Source: Clostridium sp. AM58-1XD (lineage in GTDB: Bacteria; Bacillota; Clostridia; Lachnospirales; Lachnospiraceae). Taken from it: DNA of 64,000 nucleotides. Location of the stretch: NCBI RefSeq assembly GCF_003464085.1, contig NZ_QSDR01000018.1:26903-90902 (forward strand), in the 5' to 3' direction. How positions within the stretch are numbered: the stretch's first letter is position 1; every line of letters begins with the position of its first letter. Below the pieces are notes generated by a model. It was not told where the DNA came from. It saw nothing but the letters and a program-made list of their open reading frames with translations, and made no database searches. This document shows positions 36,782-46,946 of the stretch, piece after piece. The translations under genes were made by a program, and so were the position numbers.

Positions 36782-37709
36782 AGATCTTGTGAAACAATTT
36801 CAAAACGGCGTACGGGCATTAAACGGCCTTTCCCTGACGGTTCGGACCGGAGAAATTTTTTCCCTGCTGGGTCAGAATGGGGCGGGGAAATCAACGCTGA
36901 TTAATACATTAACTACGTATCTTCGTCCAACTTCCGGAAACGTTAAGATGTTCGGAATGGATATTTGCAGGGAAGCGGCAGCCATTCGGCCCCAAATCGC
37001 CTGTGTGTCGCAAAAAATATCAATAGACACTTATTTATCTCTAATTGAAAACATGATGTTTCAAAGCAGGATTTATAAAATTCCTAAAGAGGAAGCAAAA
37101 AAGCGCTTGGAAATCCTGATCGGCTGTTTCGGTCTGGAGCAGTATTTGAAATATCCTGTCGCGTCTTATTCCGGAGGCGTAAAGAGGCGCCTTGACATTG
37201 CACTCAATATGATGTCAAATCCAAAGATATTATTTCTGGATGAACCGACTGTTGGAATGGATATTCAATCACGCCGGGCCATGTGGAACATGATGGAAAA
37301 AATCCGTGGGGATTTTGGGACGACAATATTTTTAACTACGCATTATCTGGAGGAAGCAGACCGTTTGAGCGATACAATCTGCATTATGAAAGATGGAAAA
37401 GCAGCAATACAGGGGACACCGAACGCTCTGCGTAAATATTTACGCCAGGATTTGCTGAAAATCTGTTTTTCCGATAAGGAATCAGCCAGGCAGAATCAGC
37501 GGCAGATTGGTGAGATCTTCGCGGACAGGAACATGGAGCTGAGGGGAGAGCATTTTATGATTCCGGTTGTTAACGGACAGGAGGATTTATCGCGGGCAGG
37601 GAATTTTTTACTCAGCCGGCAGATTCCGTTTACCGGATTGGAACTCATACAGCCTGAGATAGAGGACGTTTTTCTCCGTTTAACGAGTGACAGGGAGGGA
37701 TGTGCATGA
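36762..37709 (+). CDS. ABC-2 type transporter ATP-binding protein
   Basis: Intact 315-residue ATPase. Walker A is GQNGAGKS (37-44), the signature is SYSGGVKRR, Walker B ILFLDEPTVGMD and the switch histidine TTHYLEEAD. The C-terminal extension of about 90 residues is typical of DrrA-like drug and lipid exporters. AAGGAGGG precedes the start. It overlaps the permease gene, so the two form one exporter. Substrate unknown. Confidence 0.9.
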   Translation: MAAIIVEDLVKQFQNGVRALNGLSLTVRTGEIFSLLGQNGAGKSTLINTLTTYLRPTSGNVKMFGMDICREAAAIRPQIACVSQKISIDTYLSLIENMMFQSRIYKIPKEEAKKRLEILIGCFGLEQYLKYPVASYSGGVKRRLDIALNMMSNPKILFLDEPTVGMDIQSRRAMWNMMEKIRGDFGTTIFLTTHYLEEADRLSDTICIMKDGKAAIQGTPNALRKYLRQDLLKICFSDKESARQNQRQIGEIFADRNMELRGEHFMIPVVNGQEDLSRAGNFLLSRQIPFTGLELIQPEIEDVFLRLTSDREGCA

Positions 37710-38461
37710 GCGTAATACCATTTCTTTGGAGGAACATGAAATGGCGTTTTCATAACGCCTTTACAATCGTTATTACAATTCTGCAGCCAATGCTGTGGCT
37801 GGTTTTATACAGCGCCGTAGCCGGTCAGTCCATGAAAGGCGCGGGGATTCCCAACTACACAGCTTTTATTCTTCCCGGCCTTGTCGTTCTCGTATCATTC
37901 GGCTGCTGCAGCAGCAGTGGTATTATGAACTATCTGATGAAAAAGGACGGAAGCTTTTACCGGGTCCTGATCGCACCGGTAAAAAGAAGTTCGATAATCA
38001 TTGGACAGCTTTTCGAGGCGGTATTATGTACGTTTCTTGAGGTGGGAATTATGTTTGCAGTAAGCAGTTTCTTCTCTGTTCATATCGCCTCTGGATTTGC
38101 AGGGGGATTGATGATCGCACTGATTGTATTTTTATCAGCCTTTTTTACAGCAGGGCTGGCCTATGCAATCAGCTTAACCCTGCCTAATGAAGTCGTATAT
38201 GAGACGGTGATGAATGCAGTCGTCCTTCCTATTTTCTTTCTCAGTACGGCGCTGTTTCCGGCAGACTCATTGTCAGGAGCGTTAAAAACAGCAGTCTGCC
38301 TGAATCCGTTTACTTATGTGATCAACACGCTGCGGTCGCTGGTTTTATATGGGAATATTGAGCCTGCCGCATTGTACCGTGTATTTGCTTTGCTGATCGT
38401 CATGTGTGCCGTCAGCTTTAGCTGGGCATACTGCAGATTGAGAAAAGAAACAGGTTTGTAA
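37706..38461 (+). CDS. ABC-2 type transporter permease
   Basis: Intact 251-residue membrane protein with six predicted segments (DrrB/ABC2_membrane type). LWRNMKWRFHNAFTIVITILQPMLW opens it and SLTLPNEVVYETVMNAVVLPIFFLS is the conserved exporter region. ATG 37706 is preferred (GGGAGG upstream); an in-frame ATG at 37700 is also possible. It overlaps the ATPase gene by 4 bases. It is convergent with the flippase gene. Confidence 0.87.
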   Translation: MSVIPFLWRNMKWRFHNAFTIVITILQPMLWLVLYSAVAGQSMKGAGIPNYTAFILPGLVVLVSFGCCSSSGIMNYLMKKDGSFYRVLIAPVKRSSIIIGQLFEAVLCTFLEVGIMFAVSSFFSVHIASGFAGGLMIALIVFLSAFFTAGLAYAISLTLPNEVVYETVMNAVVLPIFFLSTALFPADSLSGALKTAVCLNPFTYVINTLRSLVLYGNIEPAALYRVFALLIVMCAVSFSWAYCRLRKETGL

Positions 38462-38474
38462 TTCTGCCGTTATG

Positions 38475-40027
38475 TTATTCATGAACGGATGGACGGCTGC
38501 GGTGGAATAACAGCAGCAGGCCGCCGTAGGAAGAGGAAAGCACGGCAGCGTGCAGGCAGATTGTCAGGAATACGGGCAGTGAGGCCATGAGGGCGGGCAC
38601 CGGACCGGCAGAAAAGACAAATCGCGTAATACCTGCCGATAGGATCAGAAAAGCCGACGGCTTAACGATCATATTCCAGGCGTTCCAGGAAAAAGGAACA
38701 CACTTTTTCAGGGAGTACAGGTGGAGCAGGGAAAGAAAAAGCTCACTGGCCAGCATGCCCCAAAGAAGCGCGCGTATGCCGTACTTTGGGATTCCAAACA
38801 GTACAAAGCTCAGCCGCATGACGAGAGCCGCCACGTTTTGGACGAAAGTGGTCGCCGTTCTGCCGAGGCCGTTCAGGATACTGCCCGTGGTGGTGGAAAG
38901 GTAGAGGAACGGGCAGAGCCAGGCCAGCGTTACGATGTAGTCGCCGGCGTTCGCATCGTGGAAAACACTGCTTCCAAGTCCGGAGCCGTAAAAGGTGAAG
39001 ATACCGATACACAGGATACCCATATACAGGCTGTAACGGATCGACATGGAGATGGTGGAGGAAATACTTCTTTTATTTCCCTCGGCCTGAGCCTTTGCCA
39101 CAGTAGGCAGGAGAAGGACGGCGATGGAGTTGGTAATCGCCGACGGAAACAGGATAAACGGAAGGGCCATTCCTGTCAGAACGCCGTATACATTCAGGGC
39201 ATCTGAGGAAGAGAGGCCAAATACACGAAGTCTGTTCGGGATCCAGATGGCCTCGGCGCTAGCCAGGATATTCAGGATCAGACGGTTGCCCATGAGCGGT
39301 ACGGCAAGGGTCATAAGAGGGGCCGCCGCTTCAAAAAAGAAGGATGAAAAGGCGGATCGGACCGAACTGCCGTCATGGCCGGCAGCCTGCAGCGCTTGGG
39401 GCTGAACAGGCAGATGGACAGGATGGTGTAGAGAGAGGAAGCCGCTTCGCCGATGAGATGGCCCATAACGGCCAGCTGTACGGTGATAACGATTCCTTTT
39501 TCCGTCATGATGTCTGCGAGCAGGAAGACGGCGCCGATACGGACGATCTGTTCGGCCAGCTGGGAGAATGCAGGAACTTTCGTTTTCTGCATACCATAAT
39601 AGTAGCCGTTAATACATGCATGGACGGCGGAACATGGAACGGATACGGCGATAAAAGGAAGCAGCGGGGCACACCGCTCTTCCAGAAGGACTCTGGCAGC
39701 GAGAAAATCAGACAGATGCCAGATGAGCGCAGCCAGGACAGCGGACATGGAAAGGGAGATGACCAGTCCGGCCAGGAAAATGGATTTCCCCTTCTTCATG
39801 TGTGCGGCTACGGACTGGGATATGGCTGTCTGAATGGAGCCGGCGCAGAGAGCAAAGCAGATTCCGAACACAGGATGTACCATGTTGTAAAGTCCCAGGC
39901 CTTCCGCCCCGATGGTGCGGGACAGGAAAATCCTGTAGAAGAAGCCCAGGATGCGGCAGAGAAAGCCGGTGGATGTCAGCAGAAGTGTGCCTGCTAAAAA
40001 TGCTCGTTTCTGTGGAGAAAGGTTCAT
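38475..40027 (-). CDS. MOP-superfamily polysaccharide flippase, SpoVB-like (frameshifted)
   Basis: About 518 residues with 14 predicted membrane segments. The opening KRAFLAGTLLLTSTGFLCRILGFFYRIFLSRTIG is characteristic of stage V sporulation protein B and related lipid-linked oligosaccharide flippases. The first frame ends near 39311. Restoring one T in the T6 run near 39337 gives HPSFFEAAAPLMTLAVPLMGNRL and joins the second half. ATG 40027 has AGGA upstream; ATG 40033 is an alternative. Role: moves cell-wall or spore-cortex precursors across the membrane (inferred). Divergent from nifS. Confidence 0.83.
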
Positions 40028-40079
40028 AGGCATTCCTGAAAATGAAAATTATTATATTATATTTGGGACAAAATTTGAT

Positions 40080-40115
40080 TATTCCTATTGAATTTCTAGG
40101 AATATACTATATAAT
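40080..40115 (+). promoter_or_regulatory. nifS promoter overlapped by an 8-bp dyad
   Basis: TTGAAT (40088-40093) and TATAAT (40110-40115) with a 16-base spacer form a promoter. TATTCCTA (40080-40087) and TAGGAATA (40097-40104) flank and overlap the -35 box. This is where an IscR/Rrf2-type repressor would act; no such regulator gene is in the window. Confidence 0.55.
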
Positions 40116-40214
40116 GGAAATGTAGATGAAGCTTTGAACTTCTTTTCTACAGGAAAGAAAGGCCCGCGGCACGGGGAAAGGTGCAAAACAGCGGGAAGAA
40201 AGGCGGAAAATATT

Positions 40215-41407
40215 ATGAAACAAATGATTTATCTGGACAATGCGGCGACGACCAAAACAAGGCCGGAAGTGGTGGAAGCCATGCTGCCGTATTTTACCGA
40301 ATACTATGGAAATCCATCATCAGTATACGGATTTTCAGACGAAAGCAAGAAAGCCATTTCCCATGCCAGGGAAGTGATAGCAGATTCTCTTGGCGTTAAG
40401 GCCAACGAGATATATTTTACAGCGGGAGGCAGTGAGTCCGACAACTGGGCGATCAAGCAACAGCCGAAGCTTACCAGCTAAAGGGAAATCACATTATTAC
40501 CAGCAAAATTGAACACCATGCGGTTCTTCATACGTGTGAATACCTGGAATCCAGAGGATTTGAAGTGACATACCTGGATGTAGATGAAAACGGACTGGTG
40601 AATCTGGAAGAACTGAAGAAAGCCATTCGTCCGACCACGATCCTGATTTCCATTATGTTTGCCAACAATGAGATCGGAACTGTGGAACCGGTGAAAGAAA
40701 TTGGAAAAATCGCGAAAGAACACGGTATTCTGTTTCATACGGATGCGGTGCAGGCATTTGGCCATCTTCCGATCAATGCAGACGAATACGGAATCGATAT
40801 GCTGAGTGCCAGCGGCCATAAGATCAACGGGCCAAAGGGCATCGGATTCCTTTATATAAGAACGGGATTGAAGACGCGCTCCTTCGTACACGGCGGAGCA
40901 CAGGAACGCAAGCGCCGCGCAGGGACGGAAAACGTGCCCGGCATCGTCGGATTCGGCAAAGCGGTAGAGATCGCCATGGCGACCATGGATGAAAGAATGA
41001 AGAAGGAAACCCAGCTCAGGGACCGCCTGATGGAAAAGGTGATGGCTACCGTACCATATACGAGAATTAACGGCGACAGAGCAAAGCGCCTTCCGAACAA
41101 TATAAATTTCGCCTTCCAGTTCATAGAGGGAGAATCCCTTCTGATTATGCTGGATATGGAAGGAATCTGCGGTTCCAGCGGTTCCGCATGCACGTCAGGT
41201 TCTCTGGACCCGTCCCATGTGTTGCTGTCCATCGGACTTCCTCATGAGATTGCCCATGGTTCCCTGCGCCTTACGCTGAACGAGGAAAATACGGCAGAGG
41301 AAATGGACTACGTAGCAGAAAAAATTGAAAAGATCGTGGAACGGCTGAGAAGCATGTCTCCGCTTTACGAGGACTTTATGAAGAAACAAAATCTTGCCAG
41401 AAAGTAA
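40215..41407 (+). CDS. nifS: Cysteine desulfurase, NifS family (frameshifted)
   Basis: About 398 residues, PLP-dependent and cytosolic. It releases sulfur from cysteine for Fe-S clusters and tRNA thiolation. The start MKQMIYLDNAATTKTRPEV, the PLP lysine in SGHKINGPKG and the catalytic cysteine in GSSGSACTSGSL are present. The first frame stops at 40481. Restoring one G near 40457 gives NWAIKATAEAYQLKGNHIITS and joins the rest. nifU and mnmA follow, so the sulfur is likely used for both clusters and 2-thiouridine. A dyad at 40080 suggests Fe-S-dependent control. Confidence 0.88.
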
Positions 41408-41474
41408 GAAACGGCAAACATTTCAGAGAAAGGAGACGGGGACATGGAGCGAAGTGTCCCCGAGTTGAACATAT

Positions 41475-41912
41475 ATGTATACAGAAAAGGTAATGGATCA
41501 TTTTGAACATCCCAGAAATGTGGGAGAGATAGAAAACCCAAGCGGCATGGGAACCGTAGGCAACGCAAAGTGCGGAGATATTATGAGAATTTATCTGGAT
41601 ATCGATGAAAACCAGGTGATCCGCGACGTAAAGTTTAAGACCTTCGGGTGTGGAGCTGCCGTTGCTACGAGCAGTATGGCAACGGAAATGGTTAAGGGTA
41701 AATCCGTACAGGAAGCCATGGAGGTTACAAACAAGGCGGTATGTGAGGCGCTGGACGGCCTGCCTCCTGTAAAGGTGCACTGTTCCCTTCTTGCAGAAGA
41801 GGCAATTCACGCGGCTCTCTGGGATTATGCTGAGAAGAACGGTATTGAGATCAAAGGCTTGAAAAAGCCGAAATCCGATATCGGCGAAGAGGAAACGGAA
41901 GAAGAGTATTAG
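41475..41912 (+). CDS. nifU: Iron-sulfur cluster scaffold, NifU/IscU family
   Basis: Intact 145-residue scaffold. The three cluster cysteines are C33 (NAKCGD), C59 (FGCGAA) and C103 (VHCSLL). A C-terminal acidic extension (EEETEEEY) is present. It follows nifS by 67 bases and receives sulfur from it to build [2Fe-2S]/[4Fe-4S] clusters. The pair has no other isc/suf genes around it, as is usual in clostridia. Confidence 0.92.
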   Translation: MYTEKVMDHFEHPRNVGEIENPSGMGTVGNAKCGDIMRIYLDIDENQVIRDVKFKTFGCGAAVATSSMATEMVKGKSVQEAMEVTNKAVCEALDGLPPVKVHCSLLAEEAIHAALWDYAEKNGIEIKGLKKPKSDIGEEETEEEY

Positions 41913-41950
41913 AATGACCGGAATCGGCATGTAAAAAGGGGGATAAGAAC

Positions 41951-42811
41951 ATGTTCAGGGATATGTATTATGCGGTGAAAAGTCCGGCCGAATATAAAGA
42001 GTTTCTGACGAGGAAGAAATGGAAGATCTTCTTGTACGGCGTCCTTTTGATTACAATTTATTTTCTTTTGGTAAATGTTTTTCCCTTTGCCAGATTCCAG
42101 ATTATACACGGTGGATTTCAGACGCTGGCAGAGCGGTACATCCCCGAATTTGAGCTGAGGGACGGAAGGCTGTATATGGATGATACATTCCATGTGGACC
42201 AGGCCGGTATGTATATGGATGTGGATACAAGCTCCGTATGGGTGGAAAACCAGCAGCAGGAAGTCATGGAAATAATGAGAAGCCGTTACTACAGTACGGT
42301 CCTGATCGTGGACAGCAAAACCTTGGCCATGAAAAACGATGGAAAAATCCAGATGATCGATTTCAAGGATCTGAGCGGAATGAATCTGACAAAGTCCGAT
42401 ATATATGGATATATTCCCATGCTCAATATCATCCTTGCAGTTATTATGGTGGTCTGGTATTTCTTTGATATCGCGCTGTTTTTCTTCGGAGTGCTCATAC
42501 TCAGCCTGCTGGGGCTGATTGTCAGAGCAGTGATGAAGACAGAGCTCACCTTTGGCCAGATATTTATCATGGGCGTTTATGCGAGGACATTGTCCATCGC
42601 CATTAAGGCAGTGCTTAACATGTTCCATGTAGGAGTGCCGTTTTTCTGGATGATGTCGATGATCATTTCCGTGGTTTATCTCAGCCTGGCATTTAAGCAT
42701 ATCAGGGAAGAGAGAGAAGAGCAGGAACGGAAAGCTGCTTTGGAGGCAGACAGCATTGCCAACCCAGAGAGTGAAACGTACGGCGGAACAAGATCAGATT
42801 ATGAGCAGTAA
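41951..42811 (+). CDS. DUF1189 family membrane protein
   Basis: Intact 286-residue protein. A short cytoplasmic N-terminus (FRDMYYAVKSPAEYKEF) precedes one membrane segment, an extracellular region of about 110 residues, then about four more segments. This is the DUF1189 architecture. Preceded by a GGGG-type ribosome site. It lies between nifU and mnmA, with about one base to mnmA's first possible ATG. Function unknown. Confidence 0.8.
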   Translation: MFRDMYYAVKSPAEYKEFLTRKKWKIFLYGVLLITIYFLLVNVFPFARFQIIHGGFQTLAERYIPEFELRDGRLYMDDTFHVDQAGMYMDVDTSSVWVENQQQEVMEIMRSRYYSTVLIVDSKTLAMKNDGKIQMIDFKDLSGMNLTKSDIYGYIPMLNIILAVIMVVWYFFDIALFFFGVLILSLLGLIVRAVMKTELTFGQIFIMGVYARTLSIAIKAVLNMFHVGVPFFWMMSMIISVVYLSLAFKHIREEREEQERKAALEADSIANPESETYGGTRSDYEQ

Positions 42812-42823
42812 ATGAGGATAGGA

Positions 42824-43902
42824 ATGGAAAAGAAAAAAGTTGTGGTAGGTATGTCAGGCGGCGTGGATTCTTCTGTAGCCGCCTGGCTTTTGAAAGAAAA
42901 AGGATATGATGTGATCGGTGTTACGATGCAGATCTGGCAGGAAGAAGACAATCTCGTTCAGGAAGAGAACGGTGGCTGCTGCGGTCTGAGCGCCGTTGAG
43001 GACGCCAGGCAGGTGGCCTGGAAACTGGGAATTCCATATTACGTTATGAATTTTCGCAAGGAATTCAAGGAAAACGTTATGGACTACTTTGTAGAGGAAT
43101 ATCTGCAGGGAAGAACGCCCAACCCCTGCATCGCGTGCAACCGTTTTGTTAAATGGGAATCACTTTTAAAGAGGAGCATGGATATCGGAGCCGATTATAT
43201 AGCGACCGGTCACTATGCCAGAATCGAACTGCTGCCAAACGGCAGATATGCCCTTCGCAAATCGGCTACGGCGGCCAAGGATCAGACGTATGCGCTCTAT
43301 AATCTGACCCAGGATCAGCTGGCAAAGACGCTGATGCCTGTGGAGAGTTTACGAAGGATGAAATCAGGAAAATGGCGGCAGATTTAGATTTGACGGTTGC
43401 CCATAAAAGGGACAGCCAGGAAATCTGTTTTATCCCGGATCACGATTATGCGAAATTCATCGAGGAAAGCACGGACAGCGTGCCTCCGGAAGGGAATTTT
43501 GTGGACGTGGAAGGAAATGTAATCGGACGCCACAAGGGAATTACCCACTATACCGTAGGTCAGAGAAAAGGGTTGAACCTGTCTATGGGGCATCCCGTTT
43601 TTGTCAAGGAAATCCGGCAGGAAACAAATGAAGTCGTGATCGGAGATTCCCAGGATGTATTTACAAACCGCCTCTGTTGTAGTAATCTAAACTGGATGAC
43701 TGTGGACGGACTTCATGGGAAAACCATGGAAGTGACGGCAAAGATCCGTTACAGCCACAAAGGAGCAAAATGCCTGATCAGAGAGCTGGAAGACGGCACG
43801 GTAGAGTGCAGCTTCGAAGAGCCGCAGAGAGCCGTGACTCCAGGACAGGCAGTTGTATTTTACGACGGAGATTACGTCGCAGGAGGAGGAACAATTATAT
43901 GA
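42824..43902 (+). CDS. mnmA: tRNA-specific 2-thiouridylase MnmA (frameshifted)
   Basis: About 359 residues. It adds sulfur to U34 of Lys, Glu and Gln tRNAs using persulfide from the desulfurase. The PP-loop SGGVDS is at 11-16. The catalytic cysteine is in NPCIACN, with GHYAR nearby, and [12 protein letters not shown] marks the centre. The frame breaks near 43344 (GGG read as GG); repair gives [25 protein letters not shown] 42824 has GAGG at the right distance; ATG 42812 is alternative. It overlaps the next gene by ATGA. Confidence 0.88.
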
Positions 43903-45104
43903 GAAAAGAGTGGAAAAAGCTGGCTATGGCAGCCATGGTGCTGACACTCGGCATAGCAGCTTTAAACGGCTGCGGAAAGAATGAAAATGCAGATGCATCT
44001 GCCGCCGTTTCCAGCGAAGGCGAGGCGGAGACAGAAGAGGTTTTGCAGGTTCATGCAGAGAGCAGCAGCGTTGAGGCTGAAGTGATAAAGGAGACGGCTC
44101 CGGCTATGAAAGACGTGGAGGAGACGGTCTATGTAACAGGGGATACTGTAAATCTGAGAAAAGACGGATATGCATCGGCAGAGGTTGTAGAAACGGTAGC
44201 AAAAGGAACACAGCTAAAACGGATCGGCTACAGCGACACATGGAGCAGAGTCATCTATAAGGATCAGATTCTCTGTATTTCTACCCAGTTCGTGTCCACG
44301 ACACCGCCCGAAACAGAGGCTCCGACGGAAGCGGCCGTTCAGACGTCCGACGGAAGCAGTATTTCCCTGAACCCATCATGGAAATATGCAGATTTCTCCA
44401 AGATCAATTCCGGGGCGGCCACTCTTTACAAGTCACAGGCAGCTGACCGAAAAGGAATTACTGTATGCGTGAATGCAGGCCATGGCACGACAGGCGGCAC
44501 AAAGGTCAAGACTTTATGCCATCCGGATGGTACGCCAAAGGTTACGAGCGGTTCCACAAAGGCTGGCGCTACATCGGCAGCAGCGGTGTCAACTGGAATG
44601 GAATTTGCCGACGGAACGGCGGAAGCGAAAGTGACGCTGGCTATGGCAAAGACATTTAAGGACAAGCTTCTGGCAGCAGGCTATGACGTGGTGATGATCC
44701 GTGAGACAGACGACGTTCAGCTGGATAATATCGCCAGAACGGTGATCGCCAACAATACGGCGGACTGTCATATCGCCATTCACTGGGATTCCTCTACCAA
44801 TGACAAGGGCGCTTTTTATATGAGCGTTCCAGATATCGCCTCCTATAAAAATATGGAGCCGGTGAAATCCCACTGGCAGCAGCACAACGCCCTTGGAGAG
44901 AGCGTAATCGGCGGACTCAGAGCGGCAGGAATCAAGATATTCTCCAATGGAGCGATGGCTATGGACCTGACACAGACGTCCTATTCCACAGTCCCGTCCA
45001 TCGATATTGAGCTGGGCGACAAAGTTTCCGACCATTCCCAGGCCATGCTGGATAAGCTGGCAGCCGGTATGGTTGCAGGCGTCAACACCTATTTCGGAAA
45101 ATAA
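43899..45104 (+). CDS. N-acetylmuramoyl-L-alanine amidase, lipoprotein with SH3 domain
   Basis: Exported enzyme of 401 residues. The signal peptide ends in lipobox ALNGCGKN, followed by a Glu/Ser/Ala-rich linker. A bacterial SH3 domain occupies about 75-130 (VTGDTVNLRKDGY...WSRVIYKDQILCIS) and an Amidase_3 domain about 185-400. Zinc ligands are in VNAGHGTTGG and CHIAIHWDSS, with the catalytic Glu near SIDIELGDKVSD. It cleaves the amide between MurNAc and L-Ala in peptidoglycan. AGGAGGAGG precedes ATG 43899, inside the mnmA stop. A far upstream in-frame start at 43770 lies in mnmA and is not real. Confidence 0.88.
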   Translation: MRKEWKKLAMAAMVLTLGIAALNGCGKNENADASAAVSSEGEAETEEVLQVHAESSSVEAEVIKETAPAMKDVEETVYVTGDTVNLRKDGYASAEVVETVAKGTQLKRIGYSDTWSRVIYKDQILCISTQFVSTTPPETEAPTEAAVQTSDGSSISLNPSWKYADFSKINSGAATLYKSQAADRKGITVCVNAGHGTTGGTKVKTLCHPDGTPKVTSGSTKAGATSAAAVSTGMEFADGTAEAKVTLAMAKTFKDKLLAAGYDVVMIRETDDVQLDNIARTVIANNTADCHIAIHWDSSTNDKGAFYMSVPDIASYKNMEPVKSHWQQHNALGESVIGGLRAAGIKIFSNGAMAMDLTQTSYSTVPSIDIELGDKVSDHSQAMLDKLAAGMVAGVNTYFGK

Positions 45105-45106
45105 AA

Positions 45107-45140
45107 AAAAGTTCCGCGCCCGAAAAGCGCGGAACTTTTT
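45107..45140. terminator. Bidirectional intrinsic terminator
   Basis: AAAAGTTCCGCGC pairs with GCGCGGAACTTTTT. T-runs occur on both strands, so it can end both the amidase transcript and, on the other strand, the rib operon. The 45141-45242 stretch between it and ribH shows nothing else. Confidence 0.9.
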
Positions 45141-45242
45141 GCTACGGATTGACCGTCAGGTCAAGCCCGTTTCCCGTAGTTTTTATGGAGCGAGGCGGCC
45201 TGTGCGCGGGGCATGCAGGTTATCACTGGTATGAAAGCCAGA

Positions 45243-45712
45243 TTACGCCTCGCCCATCGTACGGATCAGGTTCACCATTTCTATGGCGCTTAATGCGCAG
45301 TCAAAGCCTTATTTCCTGCCTTCGTACCGGCCCGTTCGATGGCCTGCTCGATGTTTTCCGTAGTGAGAATGCCGAACATGACGGGAACGCCGTTTGTCAG
45401 GGAAACCTGGGCAATTCCCTTGGATACCTCATTGCAGACGTAATCATAATGGCTGGTACTTCCTCGGATTACGGCGCCCAGGCAGATTATGGCGTCGTAT
45501 TTCCGGCTTTCTGCCATCTTGGAGGCGATCAGTGGAATTTCGTACGCTCCCGGCACCCAGGCAATATCGATGGAATCATCTTCCACATCGTGCCGTTTCA
45601 GCCCGTCCAAAGCTCCAGAAACAAGCTTAGAAGTGATGAATTCGTTGAAGCGGGCGGCAACGATGCCGATTTTAATTTGTTTTGCAGTTAATTTTCCTTC
45701 TAAAATGTTCAT
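45243..45712 (-). CDS. ribH: 6,7-dimethyl-8-ribityllumazine synthase RibH (frameshifted near the end)
   Basis: Penultimate step of riboflavin synthesis: condenses the pyrimidine from GTP with dihydroxybutanone phosphate. Features are [33 protein letters not shown] and [23 protein letters not shown]. The raw frame stops at 45290 with ALTAH. Restoring one G near 45314 gives the family's usual ending [19 protein letters not shown] and a stop at 45243, about 156 residues. AAGGAGG precedes ATG 45712. Last gene of the rib operon. Confidence 0.9.
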
Positions 45713-45731
45713 AATTGAATCCTCCTTTTGG

Positions 45732-46934
45732 TTAGCGGTAGTTTAATAGGTGACCCATCTTTGCCTGTTTTGTTTTCAAATAAAACAGATCGTGAGCCGT
45801 CGCATCCATCTGAATCGGCACCCGCTCTGTGATGTCCATGCCGTAGTCAGACAGCTGATAAACCTTGTCGGGATTGTTGGTCAGCAGCCTCATGGTCTTA
45901 ACGCCGAGGTCCTTCAGTATCTGTGCGCCGATGAAATATTCTCTCAGGTCTCCGGCAAAGCCAAGAGCCAGATTTGCTTCCAGAGTATCCATACCGCCGT
46001 CCTGAAGCGCATATGCGCGAAGCTTGTTGATCAGGCCGATTCCTCGGCCTTCCTGACGCATATACAGAAGGATTCCACGCCCCTCTTTTTCGATCTGGGT
46101 CATGGCGGCGGCGAACTGCTGCCCGCAGTCACACCGGAGGGAACCAAACGCATCCCCTGTCAGGCATTCCGAATGGACACGGCACAGAATATCACGACCG
46201 TCTCCGATCTCTCCCTTCACGAGGGCAACATGGTGTTCCCCGTTCAGCAGGTTAATATATCCATAGGCCTGGAAATCTCCGTATTTTGTAGGAAGCTTTG
46301 TAACGGCGGCAGGTGTTACCAGTTTATCGTGTTTCCTGCGGTAATCCTGAAGAGATTGAATCGTAACGATTTTCAGATTCCACTGTTTGGCCAGAGCCAT
46401 CAACTCCGGCGTGCGCATCATGGTACCGTCATCCCGCATAATTTCACAGCACAGGCCGCATTCCTTCAGACCGGCAAGACGCATGAGATCAACAGTAGCT
46501 TCCGTATGACCTGCCCGCTCCAGAACGCCGTTTTTCCTGGCAAGAAGGGGGAACATATGGCCGGGACGGCGAAAGTCCTCCGGCTTTGCATCCGGATTGA
46601 CGCAGGACCTGGCAGTGATGCCGCGTTCTGCCGCGGAAATACCGGTCGATGTGCTGATATGGTCTACGGATACGGTAAATGCCGTTTCATGATTGTCGGA
46701 ATTGTCCGTTACCATCTGCGGAAACTGAAGCTTTCGGCAGAGCTCTGCCCCCATTGGCATACAGATCAGCCCCTTGCCGTGGACAGCCATGAAGTTTACG
46801 TTTTCTGTCGTGGCATGTTCAGCAGCGCAGATGAAGTCTCCTTCATTCTCCCTGTCTTCATCATCCGTAACAAGAATGATCCGTCCATTTTTCAGGTCTT
46901 TTAATGCTTCTTCGATCGTATTGAATTCAAACAT
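45732..46934 (-). CDS. ribBA: Bifunctional DHBP synthase / GTP cyclohydrolase II RibBA
   Basis: Intact 400-residue fusion. The N-terminal DHBP synthase domain (about 1-200) carries [12 protein letters not shown] and HTEATVDL. The C-terminal cyclohydrolase II domain carries the zinc site [15 protein letters not shown] and RQEGRGIGL. It supplies both precursors of riboflavin. AGGAGGT precedes the start; ribE lies 12 bases upstream and ribH 19 bases downstream. Confidence 0.95.
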   Translation of the reverse strand: MFEFNTIEEALKDLKNGRIILVTDDEDRENEGDFICAAEHATTENVNFMAVHGKGLICMPMGAELCRKLQFPQMVTDNSDNHETAFTVSVDHISTSTGISAAERGITARSCVNPDAKPEDFRRPGHMFPLLARKNGVLERAGHTEATVDLMRLAGLKECGLCCEIMRDDGTMMRTPELMALAKQWNLKIVTIQSLQDYRRKHDKLVTPAAVTKLPTKYGDFQAYGYINLLNGEHHVALVKGEIGDGRDILCRVHSECLTGDAFGSLRCDCGQQFAAAMTQIEKEGRGILLYMRQEGRGIGLINKLRAYALQDGGMDTLEANLALGFAGDLREYFIGAQILKDLGVKTMRLLTNNPDKVYQLSDYGMDITERVPIQMDATAHDLFYLKTKQAKMGHLLNYR

Positions 46935-46946
46935 ATTGCGTACCTC

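Noticed and set aside
38721..39206. Plus-strand ORF of 161 codons inside the flippase
   Set aside because: Antisense frame over the membrane-protein gene; no ribosome site, and highly charged composition typical of a shadow frame.
45750..46904. Plus-strand ORF of 384 codons opposite ribBA
   Set aside because: Mirror of the ribBA reading frame; ribBA has all catalytic motifs and operon context.
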